This document shows positions 1-8,360 of a stretch of 34,514 nucleotides of DNA, piece by piece. Below the pieces are notes generated by a model. The model saw nothing but the letters and a program-made list of their open reading frames with translations, searched no databases and had not been told where the DNA came from. Both the position numbers and the translations under genes were made by a program. Within the stretch, counting starts at the first letter, position 1. Every line of letters begins with the position of its first letter. Source of the stretch: Verrucomicrobiota bacterium. GTDB taxonomy: Bacteria; Verrucomicrobiota; Verrucomicrobiia; Limisphaerales; JACRJY01. The stretch covers positions 1 through 34,514 of the forward strand of contig JACRJY010000066.1 of assembly GCA_016235585.1 (NCBI GenBank), given 5' to 3'.

Positions 1-233
1 CCGGTGAGCATCGAGGAGCGCGAGGGATTGCAGACGGCCTGCTGGCAGTAGGCGCGGTCGAACTGGAGAGCGCGCTTGGCCAGCCGGTTGAGGTTCGGCG
101 TGAGCGCGGGCGAGCCGTAGCTGGCGAGTTCGGGCCGGTAGTCGTCGGCCATGATGAACAGGACGTTTTGCTTTTCCGCCGCGACGGCGGCGAACGTGAG
201 GGCGATGAGGACGGTGAGCGGCATGAATGGCAT
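1..233 (-). CDS. Sulfatase, iduronate-2-sulfatase-like (N-terminal part, cut by window edge)
   Basis: Only the first 77 codons are inside the window; the gene continues to the left of base 1. The protein starts with a hydrophobic signal peptide (about residues 1-19). NVLFIMADD follows, whose Asp30-Asp31 pair is the usual metal-binding start of the alkaline-phosphatase-like sulfatase fold. The sulfatase signature C-x-P-S-R is at 68-72; in this family the Cys is converted to formylglycine. The YRPELASYG and RAYCQQAVC surroundings are typical of iduronate-2-sulfatase-like (S1) enzymes, which remove sulfate esters from polysaccharides outside the cytoplasm. The ATG at 233 is chosen because it gives the complete signal peptide; an in-frame ATG at 224 is possible. 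The gene follows the regulator on the same strand and could belong to the same glycan programme, but an inverted repeat separates them. The family call is firm; the exact substrate is not. Confidence 0.88.
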   Translation of the reverse strand, partial: MPFMPLTVLIALTFAAVAAEKQNVLFIMADDYRPELASYGSPALTPNLNRLAKRALQFDRAYCQQAVCNPSRSSMLT

Positions 234-287
234 GGCGGCGATGAAAGCAGACGCGGCGCGGCAGGCAAAGTGGAAAAGAATAAGAAA

Positions 288-335
288 CCCCTCCCGGCGG
301 CGGCGGAACCGGCTGGTGAGGGGGAGGGGCTTTTT
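288..335. terminator. Possible bidirectional terminator or repeat between regulator and sulfatase
   Basis: CCCCTCCC (288-295) and GGGAGGGG (322-329) form an 8-bp GC-rich stem with a 26-nt loop. CTTTTT follows on the plus strand and a T-rich tract (TTTCTTATTC) on the minus strand. It lies between the stop of the regulator and the start of the sulfatase, where a terminator would make sense. The loop is long for an intrinsic terminator, so it could instead be one of the palindromic repeats common in this window. The rest of the 234-476 gap shows nothing I recognise. Confidence 0.4.
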
Positions 336-476
336 CACCGTTGCTCGCCCGCTGGGAGGGCTTTCCCGTCTGCGGCGGCGTGACAACTCCAATGGCGGGA
401 CTCACGAGCCCGCCCTCGATCTGGCCTTGGGCTTCCCGCCGCCCGGGCCGAAGCAGCCAGTGGATTAAACTGCCGG

Positions 477-1556
477 CTAGACCGTTTCCCCCGCGAGGTA
501 GCGCGGCATGAGGCGGACGGCGCGCGGCGCGGCGAAGCCCTGCTGCGCCAGTTGCATGGCCACGCGCGCCACGCGCCGCGCAAACTGCGCCGGGTCGCTC
601 GTGTAACGTGCCATGCGCGGCACGACGAACTCCAGAAACGCATCGTCATCGCGCGAAACCACCGCCACCTCCTGCGGCACGCGCACGCCGCGCCGCGACA
701 GGTGCGTGAGCGCCGTCAGCGCATGGCCGGAGCGGGCGACGATGAATCCGTCCACGGGCGGCGACGTTCCGAGGGCGGAATCCAGTTGGGCGCAGAGTCC
801 CGCCACCGTGCCGTCGTGCCGGAGGATGCGCGATGCGGCGGGCTTCGTGGAACTGCGGGCCAGCGCCTCGCGAAAACCCTCCTCGCCCTCCCGGTCTCCC
901 GCATAGCCGCCGTGCGGCAGCACGAGCGCGATGCGGGCGCAGCCGGCGGCGCACAGCAATCCGACGGCATGACGGCAGGCCGCGCGGTAATCCACGTCCA
1001 CGGAGGGCAGCTTCACCTCCGGCACGCACGAGCCCGCGACGAGACAGGGCAGGCCGCGTTCCTGAAACCACCGCTGCATCACCTCGCTGGACAAATACAA
1101 AACCCATGCCGCCGCCGGCGCGCGCCGCACGAGGCTTTCCAGCGCGCGCGCCGGCCGGGGCGAATAAACGGTGCGGCTCACGTGCAGTTCGAGCGGGCAG
1201 CCGGCGGCGGCCAGTTGCTCGCGGAGTTCGTCCACCCAATGCATCACAAACGGTGGCATCGCCCGCAGCGGCACCGGGCTTAACATCGCCACCACGGAAC
1301 GGGGCGCGCCCGCGGACTTCGCTCGCGGCTGGAGAATCCGCGTGGGCCGTCCGTGGGTTACTGCGAGCCGGCCTTCGCGCCGCAGTTGCTCCAGCGCGGC
1401 GCGCAGCGTCGGGCGGCTCACGCCCAAACGCGCGCACAGATTTCGTTCGCCGGGAAGTTCGCCGAACCACTGGCCGTGGTCGAGGGCGTCGCGCAGGAAC
1501 TGCGCCGCCTGCGCGACGAGCGAGGCGCGTTGGGCGATCAGTCGCATAAGCCGCAC
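477..1556 (-). CDS. GntR-HTH / LacI-type sensor hybrid transcriptional regulator
   Basis: A 359-residue DNA-binding regulator. Residues about 10-75 are a GntR-type winged helix, with the signature LPGERNLCARLGVSRPTL followed by a LEQLRREGRL wing. Residues about 88-359 resemble the periplasmic-binding-protein-like sugar sensor of LacI/GalR repressors (segments VDVDYRAA, RIALVLPHGG, VDGFIVARS, VPQEVAVVSRDDD). AraR-like proteins share this architecture and usually release DNA when a sugar binds. The gene is transcribed away from the sialidase cluster. A perfect inverted repeat lies in the 107-bp gap between them, so it most likely controls itself and the cluster. The start is GTG at 1556; an in-frame ATG at 1547 is an alternative that removes three residues. 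The sugar ligand cannot be read from the sequence. Confidence 0.88.
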   Translation of the reverse strand: MRLMRLIAQRASLVAQAAQFLRDALDHGQWFGELPGERNLCARLGVSRPTLRAALEQLRREGRLAVTHGRPTRILQPRAKSAGAPRSVVAMLSPVPLRAMPPFVMHWVDELREQLAAAGCPLELHVSRTVYSPRPARALESLVRRAPAAAWVLYLSSEVMQRWFQERGLPCLVAGSCVPEVKLPSVDVDYRAACRHAVGLLCAAGCARIALVLPHGGYAGDREGEEGFREALARSSTKPAASRILRHDGTVAGLCAQLDSALGTSPPVDGFIVARSGHALTALTHLSRRGVRVPQEVAVVSRDDDAFLEFVVPRMARYTSDPAQFARRVARVAMQLAQQGFAAPRAVRLMPRYLAGETV

Positions 1557-1576
1557 GATGCCGCCGGGCTTCCTTG

Positions 1577-1597
1577 CTGGTCAACCGAAATGACCAG
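1577..1597. promoter_or_regulatory. Candidate operator: 7-bp perfect inverted repeat in divergent region
   Basis: CTGGTCA (1577-1583) and TGACCAG (1591-1597) are exact reverse complements separated by 7 bases. The site is 20 bp upstream of the regulator start and 67 bp upstream of sialidase A, and it abuts a TTGACA box. Dimeric GntR/LacI-type regulators bind such dyads, so this is the likely operator. That function is inferred, not shown. Confidence 0.55.
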
Positions 1598-1598
1598 T

Positions 1599-1627
1599 TT
1601 GACAGGCTGGCGCGGCGGCGTCTGAAT
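1599..1627 (+). promoter_or_regulatory. Candidate sigma-70 promoter of the sialidase cluster
   Basis: TTGACA (1599-1604) is a perfect -35 match. CTGAAT (1622-1627), 17 bases further on, is a weak -10 match (3 of 6). Transcription would start near 1634, about 30 bases before the ATG of sialidase A. The -35 box directly follows the inverted repeat, so a bound regulator would block polymerase. The poor -10 box keeps confidence low. Confidence 0.4.
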
Positions 1628-1663
1628 TCCCACATTGAACGCCGTTGCCCGTCTGCCTTGACC

Positions 1664-2902
1664 ATGACCGCCCGATTTATCGCCCGCCTGTTTCTGGCCG
1701 CCGTGCTGCCGCTCACCGCGCGCGGAGCGGCACCGCTGTTCGAGACGACCCTGGTCTTTCCGAATGCGCCGAAGAACAAGCCGAACTATCGCATCCCGGC
1801 CATTCTTCAAGCTCCGAACGGCGACGTGCACCTCTTCGCCGAGAAGCGCAACGACGGCATCGGCGACATTGGCAACCACGACATTGTTTTCAAGCGCAGC
1901 CGCGACAAGGGGAGGACGTGGAGCGCCGAGCAGGTCATCTTCGACGACGAGGATCGCGTCTGCACTGACATCACCGTCGGGCGGGTGGGTGACAAGCTCT
2001 GGCTCCTTTTTTTGCGCGACAAAAAACAATACGCCCACTTCACCAGCACCGACAGCGGCGCCACGTGGCAGGGGCCGGTGATGATTCACGGGCAAGTTAC
2101 GAAGCCTGAATGGGACAAACTTCAGGGCAAAGCCGACGAGGGGGCCGATCCGTCGAGTGCGGGACGTGGAGCCGCGTGGGCCAAAGGCTGGTCGCAGCGC
2201 TACGGCGTCGGCCCCGGCAACGCGATGATTCAGCTCCAGTTCGGCGCGAAGAAGGGCCGGCTCGTTGTTCCGGCACGCCATCGTGAGGACACGGGCAAAG
2301 GCCGGCTCCGCAGTTTCGCGCACACGTTCTTCAGCGATGACCGCGGCGCGACTTGGAAACTGGGCGGCAACATCGGCATGAATACCAGCGAATGTCAGTT
2401 GGTTGAGCTGGTGAACGGCGACGTGATGGTCATGTCGCGCAACGAAAGCTCCGAGGATTCGCCCGACAACCTGCGCCACTTGAGCGCCATCAGCCGCGAC
2501 GGCGGCGAGACGTGGGGATCGGTGCGCCGCGCCGAGGAACTCATCACGCCCCGCTGCCACGGCGCGACGGAGAGGTTCACGCTCGCGTCAACTCACGGCA
2601 AGAATCGCCTGCTGTTCTCCAGTCCCGCGTCGCCGTTCCGCCAGAAGGAACATCCCTACGGCCGCTACAATCTCACGGTGCGCTTGAGCTACGACGAGGG
2701 CGCGACGTGGGCCGCCGGCAAGACGATCTGGCCGCACCCCGCCTCCTACTCGGACCTCGTGGTGCTCGACGACCTGACCATCGGCTTCATCTACGAGCGC
2801 GCCGACAAGGGCAGCACGCACTACTGGGATGAACTTCACTTCGCGCGTTTCAATCTTGAATGGCTCACCGCCGGGCGCGATTCTGTTTCAACCGCCAAAT
2901 GA
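1664..2902 (+). CDS. Secreted exo-alpha-sialidase family protein A
   Basis: A 412-residue GH33/BNR-type sialidase-fold protein with a signal peptide (about 1-22). The six-bladed propeller is marked by Asp-boxes: SRDKGRTW (79-86), STDSGATW (128-135), SDDRGATW (224-231), SRDGGETW and SYDEGATW (342-349). Residues matching the catalytic set are present: Arg43 in YRIP, Glu243, Arg259, Arg334, Tyr362 in SYSDL and Glu378 in YER. Such enzymes release terminal sialic acid or related nonulosonic acids from glycans outside the cytoplasm. The ATG at 1664 is chosen because it gives the signal peptide directly; a longer upstream reading would run through the operator. It is the first gene of the cluster and overlaps sialidase B by four bases (ATGA). 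Fold and probable catalysis are well supported; the natural substrate is not. Confidence 0.9.
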   Translation: MTARFIARLFLAAVLPLTARGAAPLFETTLVFPNAPKNKPNYRIPAILQAPNGDVHLFAEKRNDGIGDIGNHDIVFKRSRDKGRTWSAEQVIFDDEDRVCTDITVGRVGDKLWLLFLRDKKQYAHFTSTDSGATWQGPVMIHGQVTKPEWDKLQGKADEGADPSSAGRGAAWAKGWSQRYGVGPGNAMIQLQFGAKKGRLVVPARHREDTGKGRLRSFAHTFFSDDRGATWKLGGNIGMNTSECQLVELVNGDVMVMSRNESSEDSPDNLRHLSAISRDGGETWGSVRRAEELITPRCHGATERFTLASTHGKNRLLFSSPASPFRQKEHPYGRYNLTVRLSYDEGATWAAGKTIWPHPASYSDLVVLDDLTIGFIYERADKGSTHYWDELHFARFNLEWLTAGRDSVSTAK

Positions 2903-4209
2903 AAACCTTGATGAACCCCGCACTCCGCAATTTCACTTGTCTGCTGGCTGTCGTGGCCGCGCCATGGCTCGCAAACTTCAGCGCCCGCGCCGCCGCGCCG
3001 TTCCTCGAAAAGCTCGACCTGTTCACCGTGGGCGACGACCCGGCCTTCAAGGTCTATCACATCCCCGGCATCGTCGTGACGGCCAGGGGCACGGTGCTGG
3101 CGTGGTGCGAGGCGCGCAAGAAGGGCGGCGACTGGGATGACATCAAGATTCTTCTGCGCCGCTCGACCGACGACGGCAAAACGTGGAGCGCGCCCAAAAG
3201 CATCGCCGACGTGCCGGGGCCGAAGACGAAGAATCCGTTCGCGCTGCGGATCAAAAACGTGAACACCAACGACCTGACCTACAACAACCCCGTGCTTATC
3301 GCCGACCGCGACGGCACGGTGCACATGGTCTTCTGCCTCGAATATATGAGGTGCTTCTACCAGCGCAGCACGGACGACGGCGTGAGCTGGGGCCAGCCAG
3401 TGGAAATCACGGCGACGTTCGAGAAGTTTCGCAACCGCCAGGACGACACGGCGGATACCGCCGACGGTTCCGCCGCCGCCCGGCGGCGGCTCCAGCAATA
3501 CGACTGGAAAGTCCTCGCCACCGGCCCCGACCACAGCATCCAGCTCCGCACGGGCCGGCTCGTCGTGCCCGTGTGGCTCTCGACCGGCACCGGCGGCAAC
3601 GCGCATCGCCCGTCCGTGACCGCGACGATCTACAGCGACGACAAGGGAAAGACCTGGCACGCGGGCGAAATTGCGGTGCCGAACACGGACGACTGGATCA
3701 ACCCCAACGAGACCGTCGCCATCGAACTCGCCGATGGCCGCTTGATGCTCAATGTCCGCAACGAATCCAAGACGCACCGCCGCCTCGTCGTTACGAGCAA
3801 GGATGGCGCGACCGGCTGGAGCACGCCGAAGTTTGATGACGCGCTGCTGGAGCCGATCTGCATGGGCGGCATTGTTCGTTACTCCACGGAAAAGATCGGC
3901 GGCAGGAACCGCATCCTGTTCTCCAACCCACACAACCTCGAACGCGCCGACGGCAAGGCCGAGCCGGGCAAAAACCGCGACCGCAAGAACGTCTCCGTGA
4001 AAATCAGCTACGACGAGGGCCGGACATGGGCGGCGAACAAGACGGTTGAAGCTGGCTGGAGCGCCTACAGCGACCTCGCCGTCACGAAGGCCGGCACCAT
4101 TCTTTGCTTCTATGGCCGCGCGGACAAACCGAACTTCGCCGGCGACGCCCTCCGGCTCGCGCGCTTCAACCTTGAGTGGCTGACGGACGGAAAGGATTCG
4201 CCGAAGTGA
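2899..4209 (+). CDS. Secreted sialidase-family protein B with altered active site
   Basis: A 436-residue paralogue of sialidase C. It has an N-terminal signal segment (about 1-33) and Asp-boxes STDDGKTW (89-96), STDDGVSW (157-164), SDDKGKTW (246-253) and SYDEGRTW (370-377). Glu271, Arg287, an Arg at 360-362 and Tyr390 fit catalytic positions. The first triad arginine is not there: the motif reads YHIP, with His54 where A and C have Arg. The glutamate near the end, which braces that arginine in studied sialidases, is Gly406 (FYGR instead of FYER). It also carries about 20 extra residues (about 179-202) absent from C. Its start overlaps the stop of A as ATGA, so translation is probably coupled. 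It may be a binding protein, a non-sialidase hydrolase, or an enzyme for a differently charged sugar. Confidence 0.88.
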   Translation: MKTLMNPALRNFTCLLAVVAAPWLANFSARAAAPFLEKLDLFTVGDDPAFKVYHIPGIVVTARGTVLAWCEARKKGGDWDDIKILLRRSTDDGKTWSAPKSIADVPGPKTKNPFALRIKNVNTNDLTYNNPVLIADRDGTVHMVFCLEYMRCFYQRSTDDGVSWGQPVEITATFEKFRNRQDDTADTADGSAAARRRLQQYDWKVLATGPDHSIQLRTGRLVVPVWLSTGTGGNAHRPSVTATIYSDDKGKTWHAGEIAVPNTDDWINPNETVAIELADGRLMLNVRNESKTHRRLVVTSKDGATGWSTPKFDDALLEPICMGGIVRYSTEKIGGRNRILFSNPHNLERADGKAEPGKNRDRKNVSVKISYDEGRTWAANKTVEAGWSAYSDLAVTKAGTILCFYGRADKPNFAGDALRLARFNLEWLTDGKDSPK

Positions 4210-5420
4210 AACGTCTGCTGTTTTTCGCCCTATTGGTGGCGGTCGCCACGCACGGCTTCGCCGCCACGCCGATGCTGGAGAAGATTGACCTTTTCCACGC
4301 CCAGCAGGACGGCTACGCGCTCTACCGCATCCCCGGCATCGTGGTGACGAAGCGCGGCACCGTGCTTGCCTACTGCGAGGCGCGCGTCACCGGCAAGAGC
4401 GACTGGGACGCCATTGACATCCTGCTGCGCCGCTCGACCGACGGTGGGAAGACGTGGTCGCCGCGCGTCAAAATCGCCGACGTGCCCGGCCCGAAGGCGA
4501 AGAACCCCGCCGCGCTGGAGAACGACAAGAAGGCTGATGCGCGTGACGTGACCTACAACAATCCTGTCGCCATCCCCGATGCGAACGGCGCGGTGCATTT
4601 CCTTTTCTGCCTCGAATACGCGCGCTGCTTTTACCTCCGCAGCGACGATGACGGCGTGACTTTTTCCAGGCCGGTTGAAATCACCGCCACGTTTGAAAAG
4701 TTCCGGCCCGAATCCAACTGGCGCGTACTCGCCACCGGCCCGGCGCATGGCATCCAGCTCCAGAACGGGCGGCTGGTCGTCCCCGTCTGGCTCTCGCCCG
4801 GCACGGAGAGCAACGGCCACAAGCCCTCCGTCAACTCCGTCATCTACAGCGACGACCACGGGCGCACCTGGCAGCGCGGCGACATCGCGGTGCCAAACAC
4901 CGGGGAGACGCCCAACGCCAGCGAAACCGTCGTCGTGCAGCTCGCCGATGGCCGCGTGATGCTCAACGCGCGCACCCACGCCGCCGCGCATCGCCGCGTT
5001 GTCACGACGAGCATGGACGGAGCGACGCGCTGGGCCAAACCGCGCCTCGACGACGCGCTGCTGGAACCGGTGTGCATGGCCAGCATCGTGCGGCTTTCGG
5101 CGAAGCCGGCGGCGGACAAGAATCGGATTCTCTTTGCCAACCCGCACAACTTGGAGGCTGTGGGCAACAACAAGCGCAGGAATCTTTCCGTCAAGTTGAG
5201 CTACGACGAGGGCGCGACGTGGGCGGTGAACAAAAGTCTGGAGCCCGGCAACAGCGCCTACAGCGACCTCGCGGTTCTCCCCGACGGAACCATTCTCTGC
5301 TTCTACGAACGCGGCGGCGAGACGGACAACGACCCGAAGACGCGCTCGCAATACGCCTTCCTTACTGTCGCCCGCTTCAACCTCGCATGGCTGACGGAAG
5401 GCAAAGATGCATTGAAATGA
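4206..5420 (+). CDS. Secreted exo-alpha-sialidase family protein C
   Basis: A 404-residue sialidase-fold protein with a clear signal peptide (1-20). It has YRIP (Arg41), Asp-boxes STDGGKTW (77-84), SDDHGRTW (215-222) and SYDEGATW (332-339), Glu240, Arg256, an Arg at 324-325, Tyr352 in AYSDL and Glu368 in FYER. The full catalytic set expected of an active exo-sialidase is therefore visible. The start is GTG at 4206, chosen because it forms a four-base overlap (GTGA) with the stop of B and gives the signal peptide exactly. B and C share long matching stretches, such as EITATFEKF and LATGP, and look like a tandem duplication. A is more distant. Like its neighbours it should act in the periplasm or outside the cell. 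Confidence 0.9.
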   Translation: MKRLLFFALLVAVATHGFAATPMLEKIDLFHAQQDGYALYRIPGIVVTKRGTVLAYCEARVTGKSDWDAIDILLRRSTDGGKTWSPRVKIADVPGPKAKNPAALENDKKADARDVTYNNPVAIPDANGAVHFLFCLEYARCFYLRSDDDGVTFSRPVEITATFEKFRPESNWRVLATGPAHGIQLQNGRLVVPVWLSPGTESNGHKPSVNSVIYSDDHGRTWQRGDIAVPNTGETPNASETVVVQLADGRVMLNARTHAAAHRRVVTTSMDGATRWAKPRLDDALLEPVCMASIVRLSAKPAADKNRILFANPHNLEAVGNNKRRNLSVKLSYDEGATWAVNKSLEPGNSAYSDLAVLPDGTILCFYERGGETDNDPKTRSQYAFLTVARFNLAWLTEGKDALK

Positions 5421-7051
5421 AACTCCCGCTCGCTATTGCCCTCTCACTGGCAGTCGCCGCTGAAGCGGGCAGCGCGCCGTCGGTGCCGGATTTCGGCATC
5501 ATGCTCAACGACGATGGCGGTCAATCTTTCACCGACCTTGATCCCAAGCGATCAGAGGCGGCGTTGCGCGTGAAGATTCGTTCGCTGGAAGGCACGGCGG
5601 TCAGGACGCTGATCTATCAAGTGGTGGCCGGCTCGGAGATCGCACTCTACCCGACCAAAGTGGGGAGCATGTGGGGCTGGCGCAAGGCACCGGGCGAGAG
5701 CGCGTCGCCGTGGAACCAGCAGATGCCGTTTCTCCGCGCGGCGGTGACCAACGGTCTGGATGCCGGACGCACTGCCGGCGAGGAGGCGCGGGCGATGGGC
5801 CTGCGCTTCATGCCCGGCTACCGGATGAACGACGCGCATTTTTCCAGCAAGCCGTTCGATCATCCGGCGACCGGGCGGTTCTGGATCGAGAACCACGAGC
5901 GTTTCAAAATCGGCAGCGCGCCCAGCGAGCGAATGCGGTTTGTCGCCAACCTGCTCGACTACAGCCACACCGAGGTGCGGGCGCACCGGCTGGGGATTGT
6001 GCGCGAGATCATCGGGCGCTACGCGGACATCATGGATGGCGTGCAACTGGATTTCATGCGTCAGCCGTATCTGTTTCCGCCCGGCACCGGCGAGGCGCGG
6101 CGGGATTTGATGACGGAGTTCATCGCGCAGGTGCGCGCGAAACTGGACGAGGCGGGCAAGCAACAAGGCCGGTTCCTTTGCCTCAGCGTGCGGGTGCCGC
6201 CCACGTTGCAAGGCTGCCGTTGGGCCGGCCTTGATGTGAAAGCTTGGCTTGATCGGCGCTTGGTCAACGTGCTCGTGCTCTCGCCGGCCATGACGCTCGC
6301 GCACGACATGCCAGTGGATGAATTCGTGGCGCTCGCTGAACCAACGGGCGCGAAAGTATATCCGGCGGTGTTTCGTCACACGCCATTCATCTGGCCGTTC
6401 ACCACCGAGCCGACCGCAGACAGCTACCGTCGCAGTCCCAGCCACATCGTGACCGCCGCGCAGGTGCGTGGTGCCGCGCTGAACTACCTGCCGATGGGCG
6501 CCGCCGGCTTTGAGTTGTTTAACTTCAACCTGCCGCCTGCCCAGTTCACGCTCGACGCCATTGCGGCGCTGGCCAATCCGCGCAACGGGCAGAGGATTTA
6601 CGCCATCACCCAGGCCTACGCCTCGGATCGCGAGGACACCGAGTATCGTAAACAGATTCCGGTCGCACTCTCGCCCGCTTCACCCGCCGAGCTGACGTTG
6701 ATCGTCGGCGAAGATCTCACCGGGCGCGACTTGTGCAACCAGACGCACGCCGCGCTGCGACTTGGCCTGCACGGTTTGGGCAAACAGCAGCCGAACCTCC
6801 GCATCGAGATCAATGGTCGTCCGATCTACGATGGCCCGGTCGCCCAAATCGCCACGCCAGTGTCGGGCCGCGAATCGCAGCCCAGCAGGCTCAATCCGCC
6901 GCGTGTCGAGACCTACCTGCAAGTGCGCGTGACCGACGGCGCGGTCTTCCGCGCGGGCCGCAACAAGCTGAGTCTGCGTCTCCAAGCACCGGACGCCCGC
7001 ACAAAAGTCCAAGTTGTCGAAGCGCAACTCACCGTGCTGGATGGCGGATGA
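5417..7051 (+). CDS. Exported TIM-barrel-like putative glycoside hydrolase (family uncertain)
   Basis: A 544-residue exported protein (signal peptide about 1-20). I recognise no exact family. The middle looks like a (beta/alpha)8 barrel of the COG1649/GHL10 kind: MGLRFMPGYRMND (128-139), then IMDGVQLDFMR (205-215) at a beta-strand end with an acidic residue, then repeated strand-helix blocks such as VKAWLDRRLVNVLVLSP. The C-terminal roughly 130 residues, with ELTLIVGEDL, LRIEINGRPIYDGP and YLQVRV, look like a beta-sandwich accessory domain. It overlaps sialidase C by ATGA and the next gene by ATGA, so it is firmly part of the operon. Hydrolysis of a glycan linkage is the best guess from fold and context. 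Which acidic residues are catalytic cannot be decided from this sequence alone. Confidence 0.72.
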   Translation: MKLPLAIALSLAVAAEAGSAPSVPDFGIMLNDDGGQSFTDLDPKRSEAALRVKIRSLEGTAVRTLIYQVVAGSEIALYPTKVGSMWGWRKAPGESASPWNQQMPFLRAAVTNGLDAGRTAGEEARAMGLRFMPGYRMNDAHFSSKPFDHPATGRFWIENHERFKIGSAPSERMRFVANLLDYSHTEVRAHRLGIVREIIGRYADIMDGVQLDFMRQPYLFPPGTGEARRDLMTEFIAQVRAKLDEAGKQQGRFLCLSVRVPPTLQGCRWAGLDVKAWLDRRLVNVLVLSPAMTLAHDMPVDEFVALAEPTGAKVYPAVFRHTPFIWPFTTEPTADSYRRSPSHIVTAAQVRGAALNYLPMGAAGFELFNFNLPPAQFTLDAIAALANPRNGQRIYAITQAYASDREDTEYRKQIPVALSPASPAELTLIVGEDLTGRDLCNQTHAALRLGLHGLGKQQPNLRIEINGRPIYDGPVAQIATPVSGRESQPSRLNPPRVETYLQVRVTDGAVFRAGRNKLSLRLQAPDARTKVQVVEAQLTVLDGG

Positions 7052-8352
7052 GCCACGCTGAAAATGAACCTTTACCCATGAATGACGAACTTGCATCGAA
7101 CCGGGTCGGCTGGTGGCTGCCGATGCTGGTGTTCCTCGTCGCGGACGGTGGACTGCCCCTCCGGTCACAGGAGCAGGTGAAGACCATGCTCAAGATCGAG
7201 CGCAGCACCGTGCTCACCAGCGCGGGCGACTATCACTGGTCGCAATCGCGCGCGGCCTTGATGCCCGGCCACCCGGCGCGGGTCATCATCACCACACAGG
7301 AAATTGAAAAACTCGGCTCGCATGGCTACCGCGACCTCTTCGTCACGGAGACCACCGATGGCGCGAAGACATGGAGCGCGCCGCAGCGCATCGAGAGTCT
7401 GCGCCGCGCGCGCGGAGCGGATGGCGTCGAGCGCGTGTTTGGTGATGTTTGCCCGCAGTGGCACCACGCCACTCGCACGCTGCTGGCCACGGGCAAGACG
7501 TTTGGCTTTCTCGCCAACGCGAATGACAGCAAGGCCAAGGACGACCGCTCGATGGAAAGAGTCGCCTACGCCGTGTATTCGCCCGCGAAGCAGCAGTGGA
7601 GCGGCATGAAAATCATGGCGATGCCGGAGAAGGATCACGCGGGGCAGACGATCCTCGAACCAAACGCCGGCTGCAATCAGCGCTGGGATTTGCCGAATGG
7701 CGACGTGCTGTTGCCCGTCCGCTACCGCAAAGACCCGAAGAGCCGTGTCTACACCACCATCGTCGCGCGTTGCACCTTCGATGGCGAGACGCTCACCTAC
7801 CGCGAGCACGGCTCGGAGTTCAACGTCCCGAAGCCGCGCGGTTTGTATGAGCCGTCCGTCTGCGGTTTTCAGGGCCACTACTTCCTCACGATGCGCGCGG
7901 AGGAAACCGGCTACGTCGCGCGCGGCAAGGACGGCATCCACTACGAACCGGTTGTCGAGTGGAAGTTCGACGACGACCAGCCGCTCGGCAGCGCCAACGC
8001 GCAGCAGCATTGGATCACGCACAGCGACGCGCTCTACCTGATCTACTCGCGGCGCGGCGCGAACAACGACCACGTCTTCCGCAACCGCGCCCCGTTGTTC
8101 ATCGCGCGCGTGGATCCGGAGCGCCTGTGCGTGCTGCGCGCCACCGAGCAGATTCTGATGCCGGAGACGGGCCTCGATCTCGCGGGCGGTTTCGCGCCCG
8201 TGAATGTGAGCGCCAACGAAACGTGGGTCATCAGTTCCGAAATGGCCTTCCCCAAGGAGCGGAGCGCCGAGCCGAACCGCGTGCTGCTCGCCAGGATCAT
8301 CTGGGCTGCGCCGAACAAACTTTTCGCGGCCCCGAAGCCCGCCGCGCGCTGA
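7048..8352 (+). CDS. Exported sialidase-like (BNR) beta-propeller protein, no RIP motif
   Basis: A 434-residue protein related to the BNR/sialidase superfamily. It shows one clear Asp-box (TTDGAKTW), the EPS...MR pattern (GLYEPSV ... FLTMRAEE) found around the catalytic Glu and Arg of such propellers, and a later RGKDGIHY box remnant. No F/Y-R-I-P arginine motif is visible, so ordinary sialidase activity is doubtful. The start ATG at 7048 overlaps the previous stop as ATGA, the same junction type as the preceding four genes. An in-frame ATG at 7078 would give a shorter leader before the hydrophobic stretch WWLPMLVFLV. Export is likely but the signal peptide is not textbook. It may hydrolyse or bind a sugar acid released by sialidases A-C. 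Confidence 0.8.
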   Translation: MSHAENEPLPMNDELASNRVGWWLPMLVFLVADGGLPLRSQEQVKTMLKIERSTVLTSAGDYHWSQSRAALMPGHPARVIITTQEIEKLGSHGYRDLFVTETTDGAKTWSAPQRIESLRRARGADGVERVFGDVCPQWHHATRTLLATGKTFGFLANANDSKAKDDRSMERVAYAVYSPAKQQWSGMKIMAMPEKDHAGQTILEPNAGCNQRWDLPNGDVLLPVRYRKDPKSRVYTTIVARCTFDGETLTYREHGSEFNVPKPRGLYEPSVCGFQGHYFLTMRAEETGYVARGKDGIHYEPVVEWKFDDDQPLGSANAQQHWITHSDALYLIYSRRGANNDHVFRNRAPLFIARVDPERLCVLRATEQILMPETGLDLAGGFAPVNVSANETWVISSEMAFPKERSAEPNRVLLARIIWAAPNKLFAAPKPAAR

Positions 8353-8360
8353 CCGTCACC

